DNA from: Actinacidiphila acidipaludis
Lineage (GTDB): Bacteria; Actinomycetota; Actinomycetes; Streptomycetales; Streptomycetaceae
Reading direction: 5' to 3'
Assembly (NCBI RefSeq): GCF_019890725.1
Contig: NZ_JAINZZ010000060.1
Coordinates: forward strand, 1-49,541
Length of the DNA stretch: 49,541 nucleotides
Within the stretch, counting starts at the first letter, position 1. Every line of letters starts with the position of its first letter. A program made the translations under genes and the position numbers. Below are positions 8,042 through 16,314 of the stretch, one piece after another. Under the pieces are notes generated by a model. The model was not told where the DNA came from. It was given only the letters and a program-made list of their open reading frames with translations, and searched no databases.

Positions 8042-11000
8042 GTGGAACTGTCTCGTCGTGCCTTCGGAGCCCTCACCGGCTCCGCCCTGTTCTCGCTCGC
8101 CCTGCCCGCCGGAGCCGCCGCGGCGGCACCGCCGCCCGCCGGGCCGCCGTCCGCCGGCACCGTCACCTTCGACCGCTACTCGCTGATCATCGACGGCCGC
8201 CGGGTCCCGCTGTGGTCCGGCGAGGTGCACCCCTTCCGGCTGCCGAGCCCCTCGCTGTGGCTCGACGTCCTGCAGAAGATGCGTGCCAACGGCTACAACG
8301 CCGTCAGCATCTACGCCTCCTGGAACTACCACTCACCCGCGCCCGGCCGGTACGACTTCACCGGTGTCCGTGACCTCGGGCTGTTCCTGCGGATGGCCGC
8401 CGACGCCGGTCTGTACGTCATCGCCCGTCCCGGCCCCTACATCAACGCCGAGGTGGACGCCGGCGGTTACCCCGGCTGGCTCACCACCACCCCCGGCCGG
8501 GCCCGCAGCAACGACCCCACCTACCTGGGGCACGTCGACGAGTGGCTCAGCGCCGTGAACGCGGTCATCGCCCGGCACCTGCACACCGACGGCGGCGGCA
8601 GCGTCGTGCTCTACCAGCTGGAGAACGAGTACGCCTCGCACACCGCCGACCCGGTCGGCCAGCAGTACATGGCGCACCTGTACGCGAAGGCGCGCGCCGA
8701 CGGCATCGACGTCCCGCTGTTCCACAACGACAAGGGCCGCAACGGCTACTGGATCCCCGGCAGCTTCGACACCGGCGGCGAGCAGGGGCGTTACCTCTAC
8801 GGCTTCGACGGGTACCCCTCGCCGACCGGAGCCCCGCCGGACTGGGGGTACTTCGGCTCCGGTGGCGCCAAGGGAGGCGCCACCGCCAGCCCGCAGACCC
8901 CCGGTCTGATGGCCGAGTTCGGCGGCGGCTGGTTCGACCCGTGGGGCGGCGCGGAGTTCGGCGGCGGCTGGTTCGACCCGTGGGGCGGCGCGGAGTTCGG
9001 CGGCAAGGGCTACGCCGAGTCGCGCCGCACCCGCGACGCCGCGTACGAGCGCCGCTTCTACCTCACCAACCTCGCCAACGGCATCAAGATCCACAACGTC
9101 TACATGACCTTCGGCGGCACCTCCTGGGGCTGGCTTCCCGCACCGGTCGTCTACACCTCCTACGACTACGGCGCGGCCATCGACGAGGCCCGCAACGCCA
9201 CCTCCAAGGTCGTGCCGATGCGCCAGACCGGCACCATGCTCGCGACCTTTCCGGACTTCGCCGCCCTCGACCGCGCGGCTGACGCCGCCGCGTCGAGCAC
9301 CGCGGTGCGCGTCTACCACCTGACCGCCGCCGAGACCGGCGCCCACGTCTACTTCCTGCGCAACGACACCTCCGCCGACGCGACCTGCACCCTGCCGGTG
9401 GTCACCGCGGCGGGTACCGTCACCGTGCCCGCCGCGCCGGGCGGCCTGCGTGTCGGCGCCAAGGACATGAAGATCGTGGCCACCGAACTGTCCCTGGGAC
9501 GGCGCACGTTGCGCTACACGACCGCACAGCCCATGCTGCGCGCGGCAGGCGCCCGGCGGGACGTGGCCGTCCTCACCGGCCGCCCCGGCGACCCGGCCGA
9601 GGCGGTCCTGGCCGTCGACGCCGATCCCACGGTGACCGTTCTCGGCGGCAGCGCCGACACCGTCCACGACGCGGCCACCGGTACCCTGCGGATCAACACC
9701 GTCCTCGGCGGTCTGACCCGCGTTCTGGTCACCGGTGGCGGCGCCGAGGAGCCGCTGCTGCTGCTCTTCGCGGACGACGACGCGTCCGCCGTGCTGCGCT
9801 TGCTGACCGCCGCGGGTGAACCAGTCCTGGTCAGCGGGCCGCCCCTGGTCAGGACGGCGGAACGCGAGGGCGCGGTGCTGCGGCTCACCGGCGACACCAC
9901 GCAGGACTGCCCGCTGGAGGTCTGGGCCGAGCCCGCCGTCCGTGAGGTCTTCTGGAACGCCCGCCGGGTCGCGGTCACCCCGACCGCGTCGGGCAGCCTC
10001 CTCGCGCGCGACCCGCTTACGGGCCCGCCGTCCGTCACACTGCCCGACCTCACCGGCTGGCGGCAGGCCCCGGAGAACCCGGAGTCCGACCCCGCGTACG
10101 ACGACAGCGCGTGGCGCGCGTGCGACCTCACCACGTCCGGCGGCACCACACCGGTGCCCGCCGGCAGCCCGGTCCTCTTCGCCGACGACTACGGCTTCCA
10201 CTACGGCGACGTCTGGTACCGCGCGCGCGTCGACAGTCCCGGCGACGCCGGAACGCTCAGCCTGTCGTACTCCAGCGGCACCCAGGGCCTGCTCATGGCC
10301 TGGTGGGACGGCCGCCCGCTCGGCACCCACCGCCAGCCGGTGCCCGCCAAGTCCCAGGACACGCAGGGGACCTGGACGGCGACCGTCGACCTTCCGGTCC
10401 CCGGCGACCTGGCCGGGCCGGGCCGGCACACCGTGGCCGTCCTGGTGCGCAGAATGGCCCACGAGGAGGACGGCGGCGCCAACGACGCCTTCAAGTCGGC
10501 CCGCGGCCTGACCTCCGCACGCCTGGACGGCGCCACCTCCGCCCTGACCTGGCGCGTCCAGGGCGGCAGCACCACCGGCGACCCCGCCCGCGGCCCGCTC
10601 AACACCGGCGGCCTCCACGGCGAGCGCGCCGGCTGGCACCTGCCCGGCTTCCCCGATCGCGACTGGGCACCGGCCGCCACCCTCCAGACCGGGCCGCGGC
10701 AGGGCGTGTCCTGGTACCGCACCGACTTCCGCCTCGCCATCGACCGCGCGGTGGACGGCTCCGTGGGCCTGACCCTGGACGACGATCCGGCCCACGCCTA
10801 CCGGGTCCAGATCTTCCTCAACGGCTGGAACATGGGCCAGTACATCAACGACGCCGGACCGCAGCACACCTTCGTGCTGCCCAACGGCATCCTGCGGCCG
10901 CGCGGCACCAACACCCTGGCGCTCGCCGTCCTCGCCGACGGCACGACACCCGCCGGTCCGGCCGGCGTGTCGCTCACGCTGATGGGCATCGCGGCCGGGG

Positions 11001-11062
11001 GAGTGCCGCTGACCCTGGTCGACGCCCCTGGCTACGCCGAGTCGCGGGCCGCCGCGGGCTGA
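8042..11062 (+). CDS. Tat-exported GH35 beta-galactosidase with duplicated nucleophile motif
   Basis: This 1006-residue enzyme starts at GTG. Its N-terminus SRRAFGAL is a twin-arginine export signal, followed by an Ala-rich region to about residue 37. GH35 signatures are clear: the substrate-loop strand WSGEVHPFRLP, ARPGPYINAE, and QLENEY with acid/base E196. The nucleophile motif AEFGGGWFDPWGG occurs twice in tandem (residues 291-303 and 304-316) and a partial third copy AEFGG follows. Family members normally have one, so E292 and E305 compete for the role. After the TIM barrel come galactose-binding jelly-roll domains, with FHYGDVWYRA near 720 and VSWYRTDF near 890. It would release terminal beta-galactose outside the cell. 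It stands alone behind its own promoter and is followed by a long hairpin. Confidence 0.92.
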   Translation: MELSRRAFGALTGSALFSLALPAGAAAAAPPPAGPPSAGTVTFDRYSLIIDGRRVPLWSGEVHPFRLPSPSLWLDVLQKMRANGYNAVSIYASWNYHSPAPGRYDFTGVRDLGLFLRMAADAGLYVIARPGPYINAEVDAGGYPGWLTTTPGRARSNDPTYLGHVDEWLSAVNAVIARHLHTDGGGSVVLYQLENEYASHTADPVGQQYMAHLYAKARADGIDVPLFHNDKGRNGYWIPGSFDTGGEQGRYLYGFDGYPSPTGAPPDWGYFGSGGAKGGATASPQTPGLMAEFGGGWFDPWGGAEFGGGWFDPWGGAEFGGKGYAESRRTRDAAYERRFYLTNLANGIKIHNVYMTFGGTSWGWLPAPVVYTSYDYGAAIDEARNATSKVVPMRQTGTMLATFPDFAALDRAADAAASSTAVRVYHLTAAETGAHVYFLRNDTSADATCTLPVVTAAGTVTVPAAPGGLRVGAKDMKIVATELSLGRRTLRYTTAQPMLRAAGARRDVAVLTGRPGDPAEAVLAVDADPTVTVLGGSADTVHDAATGTLRINTVLGGLTRVLVTGGGAEEPLLLLFADDDASAVLRLLTAAGEPVLVSGPPLVRTAEREGAVLRLTGDTTQDCPLEVWAEPAVREVFWNARRVAVTPTASGSLLARDPLTGPPSVTLPDLTGWRQAPENPESDPAYDDSAWRACDLTTSGGTTPVPAGSPVLFADDYGFHYGDVWYRARVDSPGDAGTLSLSYSSGTQGLLMAWWDGRPLGTHRQPVPAKSQDTQGTWTATVDLPVPGDLAGPGRHTVAVLVRRMAHEEDGGANDAFKSARGLTSARLDGATSALTWRVQGGSTTGDPARGPLNTGGLHGERAGWHLPGFPDRDWAPAATLQTGPRQGVSWYRTDFRLAIDRAVDGSVGLTLDDDPAHAYRVQIFLNGWNMGQYINDAGPQHTFVLPNGILRPRGTNTLALAVLADGTTPAGPAGVSLTLMGIAAGGVPLTLVDAPGYAESRAAAG
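8915..9004 (+). repeat. 39-bp in-frame tandem duplication inside the GH35 catalytic site
   Basis: A 39-bp unit beginning gagttcggcggc occurs at 8915-8953 and again, base for base, at 8954-8992, followed by a 12-base partial copy at 8993-9004. The unit is 13 codons, so the frame is kept. The only nearby difference is the Ala codon before the first Glu (gcc against gcg). Perfect identity points to a recent slippage event, or to an assembly error. Confidence 0.97.
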
Positions 11063-11078
11063 CCGGCGGATTCGGCGA

Positions 11079-11125
11079 CGCGCCGTCGCCGCGCGTGACC
11101 TCACGTCCCGCGCGGCGACGGCGCG
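11079..11125 (+). terminator. Terminator hairpin after the GH35 gene
   Basis: A perfect 17-bp GC stem pairs 11079-11095 with 11109-11125 around a 13-base loop, 17 bases after the GH35 stop codon. Confidence 0.8.
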
Positions 11126-11256
11126 CCCGCAGAGCCGTGACTTCGTGCGGGGACACCGTCCCCCGAGCCGACGCGGCCGCCCCGAGGGCGTCGGCACGGA
11201 TGCGATTGCCTCGCATTCGGGTCATTCGTGACGCCATCCTGGGTAGCAGGACGAAT

Positions 11257-12369
11257 ATGACGACGGAGGTGACCTTCGGGGTCGAGGAGGAGTACCTGCT
11301 CCTCGACGAGAAGTCCGGGCAGGCCAGCCCGAGGGCGGCACGCGTCCGGGCGGCGGCCGACCACCAGCCCGGCCTCGGGCGGCACGAGGTCGACGACGAA
11401 CTGCTGCAGGCGCTCGTCGAGGTCGCCACGCCGGTGTGCTCGGAACTCGACGAGATCGCCGGCCATCTGGAGCGGTTCCGGCGCGCCGTGGCCGAGGCGG
11501 CACGGCTGGCCGGCTGCCGCATGGCCGCCACCGGTGGAGCGCCGCTGTCCTCGCAGCCCGTTCCGGTGACCCGCAAGCAGCGGTACCGCGACATGCGCGC
11601 CGACGCCGGCCGGCTGGTGGACGAGCAGCTGATCTGCGGCATGCACATCCATGTGGCCGTCCCCGACCGTTCGGCGGGCGCCACCGCCCTGGGCCTGCTG
11701 CGGCCCTGGCTGCCGGTGATCGTCGCCCTGGGCGCCAACTCGCCGTTCTGGGAGAGCCACGACACCGGCTTCGCCAGCTGGCGCACGGTGGTCTTCGGGC
11801 GCTGGCCGGTCAGCGGGCCCCCGCCCTTCATCGCCGACGGCGCGGTCTACGAGGAGCGCGTGGAGGCGCTGCTCGCCACCGGCGTCATCCCCGACCGCAA
11901 GCAGATCTACTGGCACGCCCGCCTGTCGGAGACGTACCCGACGCTGGAAGTCCGCGCCCCCGACGTGCAGTTGGACGTCGAGAGCGCGGTCACTCTGGCC
12001 GGGCTGGTGCGCGCGCTGGTGGTCACGGCGCTGCGCGGCGGCCGGCGCGGCCACCGCCCGCTCGACCCGCCGGCCAGCATCCTCGACGCGGCCGGCTGGC
12101 ACGCCGCGCGTCACGGCCTGAGCGCCGATCTGGTCGACCCCCGGCACGGCACCCCCGCCTCAGCCGCCGACGTGGTCAGCGCCCTGACCGATCATGTCTC
12201 CGGCTCGCTGAAGGAACTCGGCGACCACGACCGCGTCACCGCCGGTCTGGAACGCCTGCTGGACGGGGGGACCGGCGCGGAACGCCAGCGCCGCGCCCTG
12301 GCCCAGGGCGGCCCCGAAGGGCTGCTCGACGTCATCGCACCGGACCCGGCGGGCGGGCCCGGCCGGTGA
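11257..12369 (+). CDS. YbdK-type carboxylate-amine ligase (GCS2 family)
   Basis: This 370-residue cytosolic ATP-dependent ligase belongs to the glutamate-cysteine ligase type 2 family. It begins MTTEVTFGVEEEYLLLD, where the acidic residues bind magnesium-ATP. Further motifs are CGMHIHVAV, typical of the family's CGxHVHV, LGANSPFWESHDTGFASWRTVVFGRWPVSGPPP, and TLEVRAPDVQLDVE near residues 230-245. YbdK proteins show weak glutamate-cysteine ligase activity in vitro; the true amine substrate is usually unknown. The ATG lies only 10 bases after a GGGTAG element (11241-11246), suggesting a very short leader. Streptomyces genomes carry several GCS2 paralogues, and some (EgtA) make gamma-glutamylcysteine for ergothioneine; no ergothioneine genes adjoin this one. 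Confidence 0.85.
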   Translation: MTTEVTFGVEEEYLLLDEKSGQASPRAARVRAAADHQPGLGRHEVDDELLQALVEVATPVCSELDEIAGHLERFRRAVAEAARLAGCRMAATGGAPLSSQPVPVTRKQRYRDMRADAGRLVDEQLICGMHIHVAVPDRSAGATALGLLRPWLPVIVALGANSPFWESHDTGFASWRTVVFGRWPVSGPPPFIADGAVYEERVEALLATGVIPDRKQIYWHARLSETYPTLEVRAPDVQLDVESAVTLAGLVRALVVTALRGGRRGHRPLDPPASILDAAGWHAARHGLSADLVDPRHGTPASAADVVSALTDHVSGSLKELGDHDRVTAGLERLLDGGTGAERQRRALAQGGPEGLLDVIAPDPAGGPGR

Positions 12370-12414
12370 CGGCGCGAGCGTCGAGATCGCGGGCGGCCCG
12401 GGGCTCCCGGACCC

Positions 12415-13332
12415 TCACGCCTCCTCGAGCAGAGCGTCCAGCCGCTTGCGGGCGGGTCCGAGGGAACGGCCGCGCGGGGCGTGGTCCCACGGGTTGTCCG
12501 CCAGCAGTCCCTCCACATCGGTGATCGTCCACCGCTGGGCCGTCAGTTCCGGATCTGCCACGTCGTCCCATGTGATCGGCGCGGCGACGGGCGCGCCCGG
12601 CAGCGCGCGCACCGCATAGGGCGCGACGGCGGTCTGCGCGTACGCGTTGCGCCCGATGTCGAGGTAGAGCCGGCCGCGGCGGGCCTGCTTGCGCGCCTCG
12701 ACGGTCAGCTCGTCCGGATGCCGCGCGGCCAGCAGGCCGGCGACGTCGCGGGCGAAGGCCCGGACCTCGTCGAAGTCGGCCCGGGCGTCGAGCGCGACGA
12801 TCACGTGCAGACCACGCGAGCCGGTGGTCATCACCACCGACGGCAGCCCGAGATCGTCGAGCAGTTCGCGCAGCACCAGGGCGGCGCGCCGGACCGGTGC
12901 GAAGTCCCGGCCGGGCGGGTCGAGGTCGAACACCAGCCGGTCCGGCCGCTCGGGGTGCCCGGCCGTGGACAGGAAGCGGTGCGGGGTGATGCACGCCTGG
13001 TCGGTGAGGTAGATCAGGGTCGCCGTGTCGTCGCACAGCGCGTAGGTGACCGTGCCGCCCTGCTGCTTGGGCAACTCCACCCGGTGCACCCAGTCCGGGA
13101 AGTAGTCCGGGACGTCCTTCTGCATGAACCCGTGGTCCTCGATCCCGCCCGGGTGCCGCTCCAGCATCAGCGGCCGGTCGCGGACCTGCGGGACCATCCG
13201 GCGGGCGACCTCGCGGTAGTAGTCGGCGAGGTCGGACTTGGTGAATCCGTCGTCGGGCCACAGGACCTTGGCGGGGCGGTGGATGCCGATGCTGCGGTTG
13301 CCCGCACGGACGGTCTTCTCCTGGGCGCTCAT
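12415..13332 (-). CDS. LigD-type polymerase/primase domain protein (NHEJ)
   Basis: This 305-residue protein is the stand-alone polymerase module of bacterial LigD, an archaeo-eukaryotic primase-fold enzyme that adds nucleotides during double-strand break end joining. Visible signatures are LWPDDGFTKSDLADYYREVA, RHPGGIEDHGFMQKD, the metal-binding FDLDPP (D136, D138), TGSRGLHVIVAL, and DIGRNAYAQTAVAPYAVRA. The ATP-dependent ligase domain is absent. Its ATG overlaps the stop of the phosphoesterase gene as ATGA (13329-13332), so the two are translationally coupled. Split LigD modules are common in Streptomyces. Ku and the ligase are not in the window and must act from another locus. Confidence 0.92.
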   Translation of the reverse strand: MSAQEKTVRAGNRSIGIHRPAKVLWPDDGFTKSDLADYYREVARRMVPQVRDRPLMLERHPGGIEDHGFMQKDVPDYFPDWVHRVELPKQQGGTVTYALCDDTATLIYLTDQACITPHRFLSTAGHPERPDRLVFDLDPPGRDFAPVRRAALVLRELLDDLGLPSVVMTTGSRGLHVIVALDARADFDEVRAFARDVAGLLAARHPDELTVEARKQARRGRLYLDIGRNAYAQTAVAPYAVRALPGAPVAAPITWDDVADPELTAQRWTITDVEGLLADNPWDHAPRGRSLGPARKRLDALLEEA

Positions 13333-13946
13333 GCGTCACCGTCCGGGGCGGCGTTCGCCATCTGCCGCAGCGTCCGCCCGCTGCGGACCGAGCGTGCCCG
13401 CCGTGGATCGGGCGTCTTCGCGTGCGAGGCGCGGCGGTCGGAACGCTTGACCAGCAGCCACACCTCGCGGCCGCCGCGGTCGGTGCGGATACGCGTCAGG
13501 GCGTAGCCGCCGTGCAGTTTGCCGCCGTCGAGCCAGAACGACGCGTGCCCGTCGGCCAGGGCCTCGGCGAACGGGACCGGCCGGTGCCTGCGGTCCTCGG
13601 TCAGGTTGGTGAACGTGCCCTCGTCCCAGATGATCACGGTTCCGCCGCCGTACTCACCCTCGGCGATGACCCCTTCGAAGTCGCGGTACTCCAGCGGGTG
13701 GTCCTCGGTCGGCATGGCCAGCCGCTTCTCCTGCGGGTCGCTCGAAGGGCCCTTGGGGACCGCCCACGACTTCAGGACGCCGTCCACCTCCAGCCGGAAG
13801 TCGAAGTGCATCGCGGTCGCGTCGTGGATCTGCACCACGAACGACGGCTGCTCCGCGTCCGCGCCCGGCTCACCGCCCCGTGGCTCGCCGGTCCTGGCGA
13901 AGTCCCGTCGCCGGTGGTACTCCGACAGCGTGCCCTTTCCGGCCAT
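13329..13946 (-). CDS. LigD-type 3'-phosphoesterase domain protein
   Basis: This 205-residue protein is the stand-alone phosphoesterase module of LigD, which trims 3'-phosphates and 3'-ribonucleotides at broken DNA ends. The catalytic set is complete: H41 in IHDATAMHFDFRLE, with H47, D49 and R51, and H83 in EDHPLEY. These match the His/Asp/Arg/His layout known from Pseudomonas LigD. The family motif WAVPKGPS and the EGEYGGGTVIIWDEG strand are also present. I chose MAGKGTLSEY at 13946 because gaaggagg stands directly upstream; the longer frame adds only low-complexity sequence. Tandem GGGTAG elements precede the gene on the minus strand. It is the first gene of a two-gene operon with the polymerase module. 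Confidence 0.92.
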   Translation of the reverse strand: MAGKGTLSEYHRRRDFARTGEPRGGEPGADAEQPSFVVQIHDATAMHFDFRLEVDGVLKSWAVPKGPSSDPQEKRLAMPTEDHPLEYRDFEGVIAEGEYGGGTVIIWDEGTFTNLTEDRRHRPVPFAEALADGHASFWLDGGKLHGGYALTRIRTDRGGREVWLLVKRSDRRASHAKTPDPRRARSVRSGRTLRQMANAAPDGDA

Positions 13947-13984
13947 GTCAGCCTCCTTCGTACGGCTCCGCGGCTGCCCTGCGG

Positions 13985-14009
13985 CTACCCGCACGGCCCG
14001 CGGCTACCC
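13985..14009 (-). promoter_or_regulatory. Tandem GGGTAG elements, sigma-B-like promoter for ligD modules
   Basis: On the minus strand GGGTAG occurs at 14009-14004 and again at 13990-13985. The GGGT of the first lies 15 bases before the second, fitting G-N-N-T, 14-16 bases, GGGTA. A start about 7 bases further on would give a leader of about 30 nt that includes the gaaggagg site. Confidence 0.42.
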
Positions 14010-14023
14010 GCCCCCGCCACGGC

Positions 14024-14047
14024 GTTTCCCCGCCGCCGACCGGGTAG
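14024..14047 (+). promoter_or_regulatory. Sigma-B-like promoter for the CDF transporter
   Basis: GTTT (14024-14027), 14 bases, then GGGTAG (14042-14047) is a close match to the Streptomyces sigma-B consensus. It faces away from the ligD promoter in the same 218-base gap, so the region looks like a bidirectional stress promoter. Confidence 0.5.
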
Positions 14048-14164
14048 CCGAACCAGCACAGGCCGTCGCCCCACGCCCGACACGAACGGACCGGGCCCAT
14101 GGCGGCGGCCGGTCACCGGCCGCACCCGCGGCGTACCCGCCCTCGGCGTTTGAGGAGGAGATTC

Positions 14165-15196
14165 ATGCCGGACCGCGACCCGGGCCAGGCGCAGGACGAC
14201 GAGGGGCCCGACGAGGGCCGCACGCCGTCGGGCGGGCCGCAGCACGGCCACGACCAGGGCACCCGGGGCGCGGTCCTCGTCGCCCTGGGCGCGAACCTGC
14301 TGATCGCCGTCGCCAAGACCGTGGCGGGTCTCTTCGCCGGATCGCCCGCCCTGCTGTCGGAGGCGGCGCACTCCGTGGCCGACAGCCTCAACGAGGTCTT
14401 CCTGCTGACGTCGCTGCGGCGCAGCCGCCGTGCGCCCGACAGCCAGCACCCGTTCGGCTACGGCATGGAACGGTACTTCTGGGCCCTGCTGGCGGCCGTC
14501 GGCATCTTCGTGCTGGGCGGCTGCTTCTCCTTCTACCAGGGGCTACGTGCCCTGCAGGGCAATGAGCACGAGACGACGACGGGATACATCGCCGGTCTGG
14601 CGGTGCTGCTGGTGGCGCTGCTCGCCGAGGGCGTTTCGCTGCTCAAGGCGGTGCGCCAGGCCCGCCGCGTGCAGGGGGCGGGCAGCATCATGGAGGGCGC
14701 GCGGGACCCGGCGCTGCGCACCGTCCTGGCCGAGGACGGCACGGCGGTGATCGGCGTCGTCCTGGCCGCGGCCGGCATGGTCGTCCACCTGGTCACCGGG
14801 AGCGCCGCGGGCGAGGCCGCCGCGTCGATGGCCATCGGGCTGCTGCTGATGGGCGTCGCGTTCGGCCTGGGCCGCACCGCGCACCGCCAGCTGATCGGCG
14901 CGGCCGTCGATCCCGAGCTCCGCGGGGAGATCGAGAAACTGCTCGCCCGGCAGCCCGAGATCGACACCGTCGAGGAACTGCTCACCATGCGGCTGGGCAC
15001 GGAATCGACACTGGTGGCGGCGCGCATCGACCTCGTCGGGGGCATGGACAGCGAGCTCGTCGAGGAGGTCAGCCTGCGCATCCGCCGTGCCGTCCAGGAG
15101 CAGTGGCCGTCGGCCGACCACGTCTTCCTCGACATCACCGACGCCCGCATCGAACGCCGAGGACGCGAGGCCGCCGCGCGCGGCGCGGGTCGCTGA
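14165..15196 (+). CDS. Cation diffusion facilitator (ZnT9/YdfM-like) metal transporter
   Basis: This 343-residue inner-membrane protein would move zinc, manganese or a related divalent metal out of the cytosol in exchange for protons. The CDF core is clear: SPALLSEAAHSVADSLNEVFL with H69 and D73 as first metal ligands, HPFGYGMERYFWALLAAVGIF, which is characteristic of the SLC30A9-like branch, and LAEDGTAVIGVVLAAAGM with E190/D191. A soluble C-terminal domain of about 90 residues follows. The N-terminal 33 residues are acidic and His-containing (PQHGHDQG), and might bind metal. The ATG at 14165 sits behind gaggaggag. The sigma-B-like promoter suggests stress induction. Metal specificity is not determinable here. 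Confidence 0.9.
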   Translation: MPDRDPGQAQDDEGPDEGRTPSGGPQHGHDQGTRGAVLVALGANLLIAVAKTVAGLFAGSPALLSEAAHSVADSLNEVFLLTSLRRSRRAPDSQHPFGYGMERYFWALLAAVGIFVLGGCFSFYQGLRALQGNEHETTTGYIAGLAVLLVALLAEGVSLLKAVRQARRVQGAGSIMEGARDPALRTVLAEDGTAVIGVVLAAAGMVVHLVTGSAAGEAAASMAIGLLLMGVAFGLGRTAHRQLIGAAVDPELRGEIEKLLARQPEIDTVEELLTMRLGTESTLVAARIDLVGGMDSELVEEVSLRIRRAVQEQWPSADHVFLDITDARIERRGREAAARGAGR

Positions 15197-15250
15197 GTCC
15201 CGGGTACGGTACCGGTTCCGGGGGTGGTCCGGCGGCCACCGAGCCGCCCG

Positions 15251-15478
15251 TCACCGGACGGGCACCGCGTGCAGGCAGGGGTGGCAGGCCCGCTCGGGGC
15301 CGGGACCGTCCAGCAGCTCGGCGCTGTCGCCGCTGATCACGAAGCGGTAGCGGCCTTCCGCATCGGTGTAGACGCGGCCTCCGGGGCCTGCTTCGGACGT
15401 CGCGTGCACCACGATCACCTCGGCTGGCGCATGGGTCCCCGGACGGCTCGGCAGAGTGATCGCGTAGTCCATCGCCAT
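15251..15478 (-). CDS. Small DUF6296-like protein
   Basis: This 75-residue protein begins MAMDYAITLPSRPGTH, behind a gaggagg site. It is mostly short beta-strand-like sequence: EVIVVHATSEAGPGGRVYTDAEGRYRFVISGDSAELL. It has no signal peptide or membrane helix. Two cysteines lie close together near the C-terminus (ACHPCLH). I think it belongs to DUF6296, small Streptomyces proteins of unknown function with a VVVHAT-like strand, but this is recognition from memory. It converges on the CDF gene with a 54-base gap that includes a weak GGTGG/CCACC hairpin. Confidence 0.65.
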   Translation of the reverse strand: MAMDYAITLPSRPGTHAPAEVIVVHATSEAGPGGRVYTDAEGRYRFVISGDSAELLDGPGPERACHPCLHAVPVR

Positions 15479-15657
15479 GGCGGTCCGCCTCCTCGGCGTC
15501 CCCCGCGGTCCACTGACCCGACTGGGGGACCTGCGGGGTTGTTGTGATCCTCCCGCGACCGGGCCGCCGCGGCAACCCCCGTCCTCCGGCGGCCCCGCGG
15601 GGCCGCCGCCCGGAACGGCCCGGCACCACCCGCGACCGCGGTCCGCGGAAGCGCTGC

Positions 15658-15682
15658 GTATGCGGTCGCGTATCGCGGGTAG
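15658..15682 (+). promoter_or_regulatory. Sigma-B-like promoter for the small two-helix membrane protein
   Basis: GTAT (15658-15661), 15 bases and GGGTAG (15677-15682) match the sigma-B pattern. The leader would be about 30 nt with acggagg at 15704-15710. Confidence 0.45.
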
Positions 15683-15718
15683 CCGAAAAGGCAGCAGAGC
15701 ACTACGGAGGTGACATCC

Positions 15719-16228
15719 ATGCTGATCCTGGGCCTGCTGCTCCTGGCGTGCACGGCGGCATTCGTCGGGCTCGCCATTGCCGACAACCTCGGCGGCGGCG
15801 CGAACCACACGGTGACCATGCTGGGCCACCAGATCGCGGTCATGAACGGCTTGGCGATCTTCTGTGCCGGGCTGGCCCTGGCACTCGTCTTCGCCCTCGG
15901 TGTCATGCTGGCCTCGACCGGCATGAAGATGCGCAGGCGCAACGGCCGCAAGCTCCACGCGGCCCGCCGTGAGGCGGCGGCGACCGCCCGTGAGCGCGAC
16001 GAACTGGCGGCCCGGCTCGACCAGATCCACGCCGAGCACGAAGCCGCTCAGGCCGACACCATGGTGGCCGGAAGCGAAGGATACGAACAGTACGAACGCG
16101 GCGACACGGGCGTGGCCCCCGGTGGCAGCCCGGACCTCGCGGCCGAACGCGAGCGGACGGCAGCCGGGGCCACGCAGGACCAGCCGCCCCGTCGCAGGCA
16201 GCACGGCCTGCATCTGTTCGGCCACTGA
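15719..16228 (+). CDS. Two-helix membrane protein with cytoplasmic coiled-coil tail
   Basis: This 169-residue protein has two membrane helices (about residues 1-22 and 41-66), separated by a short loop. A strongly basic stretch (KMRRRNGRKLHAARRE) follows and marks the cytoplasmic side. Residues about 75-115 are charged and helical (RERDELAARLDQIHAEHEAAQ) and likely form a coiled coil. The remainder is Gly/Pro/Arg-rich and disordered. I prefer ATG 15719 over the in-frame GTG at 15710, because acggagg ends 8 bases before the ATG. The architecture recalls small Streptomyces stress membrane proteins, and the sigma-B-like promoter agrees, but its function is unknown. Confidence 0.8.
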   Translation: MLILGLLLLACTAAFVGLAIADNLGGGANHTVTMLGHQIAVMNGLAIFCAGLALALVFALGVMLASTGMKMRRRNGRKLHAARREAAATARERDELAARLDQIHAEHEAAQADTMVAGSEGYEQYERGDTGVAPGGSPDLAAERERTAAGATQDQPPRRRQHGLHLFGH

Positions 16229-16282
16229 TCCCATTCCCGCCCGGGCGGCGCCACGCGTCCGCTCCTCCGGGCACGCAACCGG

Positions 16283-16314
16283 CGACGCGCCGGCCCGACC
16301 GGGTCGGCGCGTCG
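16283..16314 (+). terminator. Terminator-like hairpin after the two-helix protein
   Basis: A perfect 10-bp stem (16283-16292 with 16305-16314) is extended by a second, imperfect outer pairing of gcacgcaac with gttgtgtgc. The rest of the gap 16229-16518 holds a 7-bp inverted repeat (16401-16407 with 16416-16422) that could be an operator of the phospholipase gene. Confidence 0.65.

Noticed and set aside
8333..11197. A 954-codon open frame antisense to the GH35 gene
   Set aside because: It has low-complexity composition and no domain. The plus-strand frame has all GH35 motifs.
11241..11246. Full sigma-B-like promoter for the YbdK-type ligase
   Set aside because: GGGTAG is present next to the start, but no GNNT occurs 14-16 bases upstream. 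I list only the element, not a promoter.
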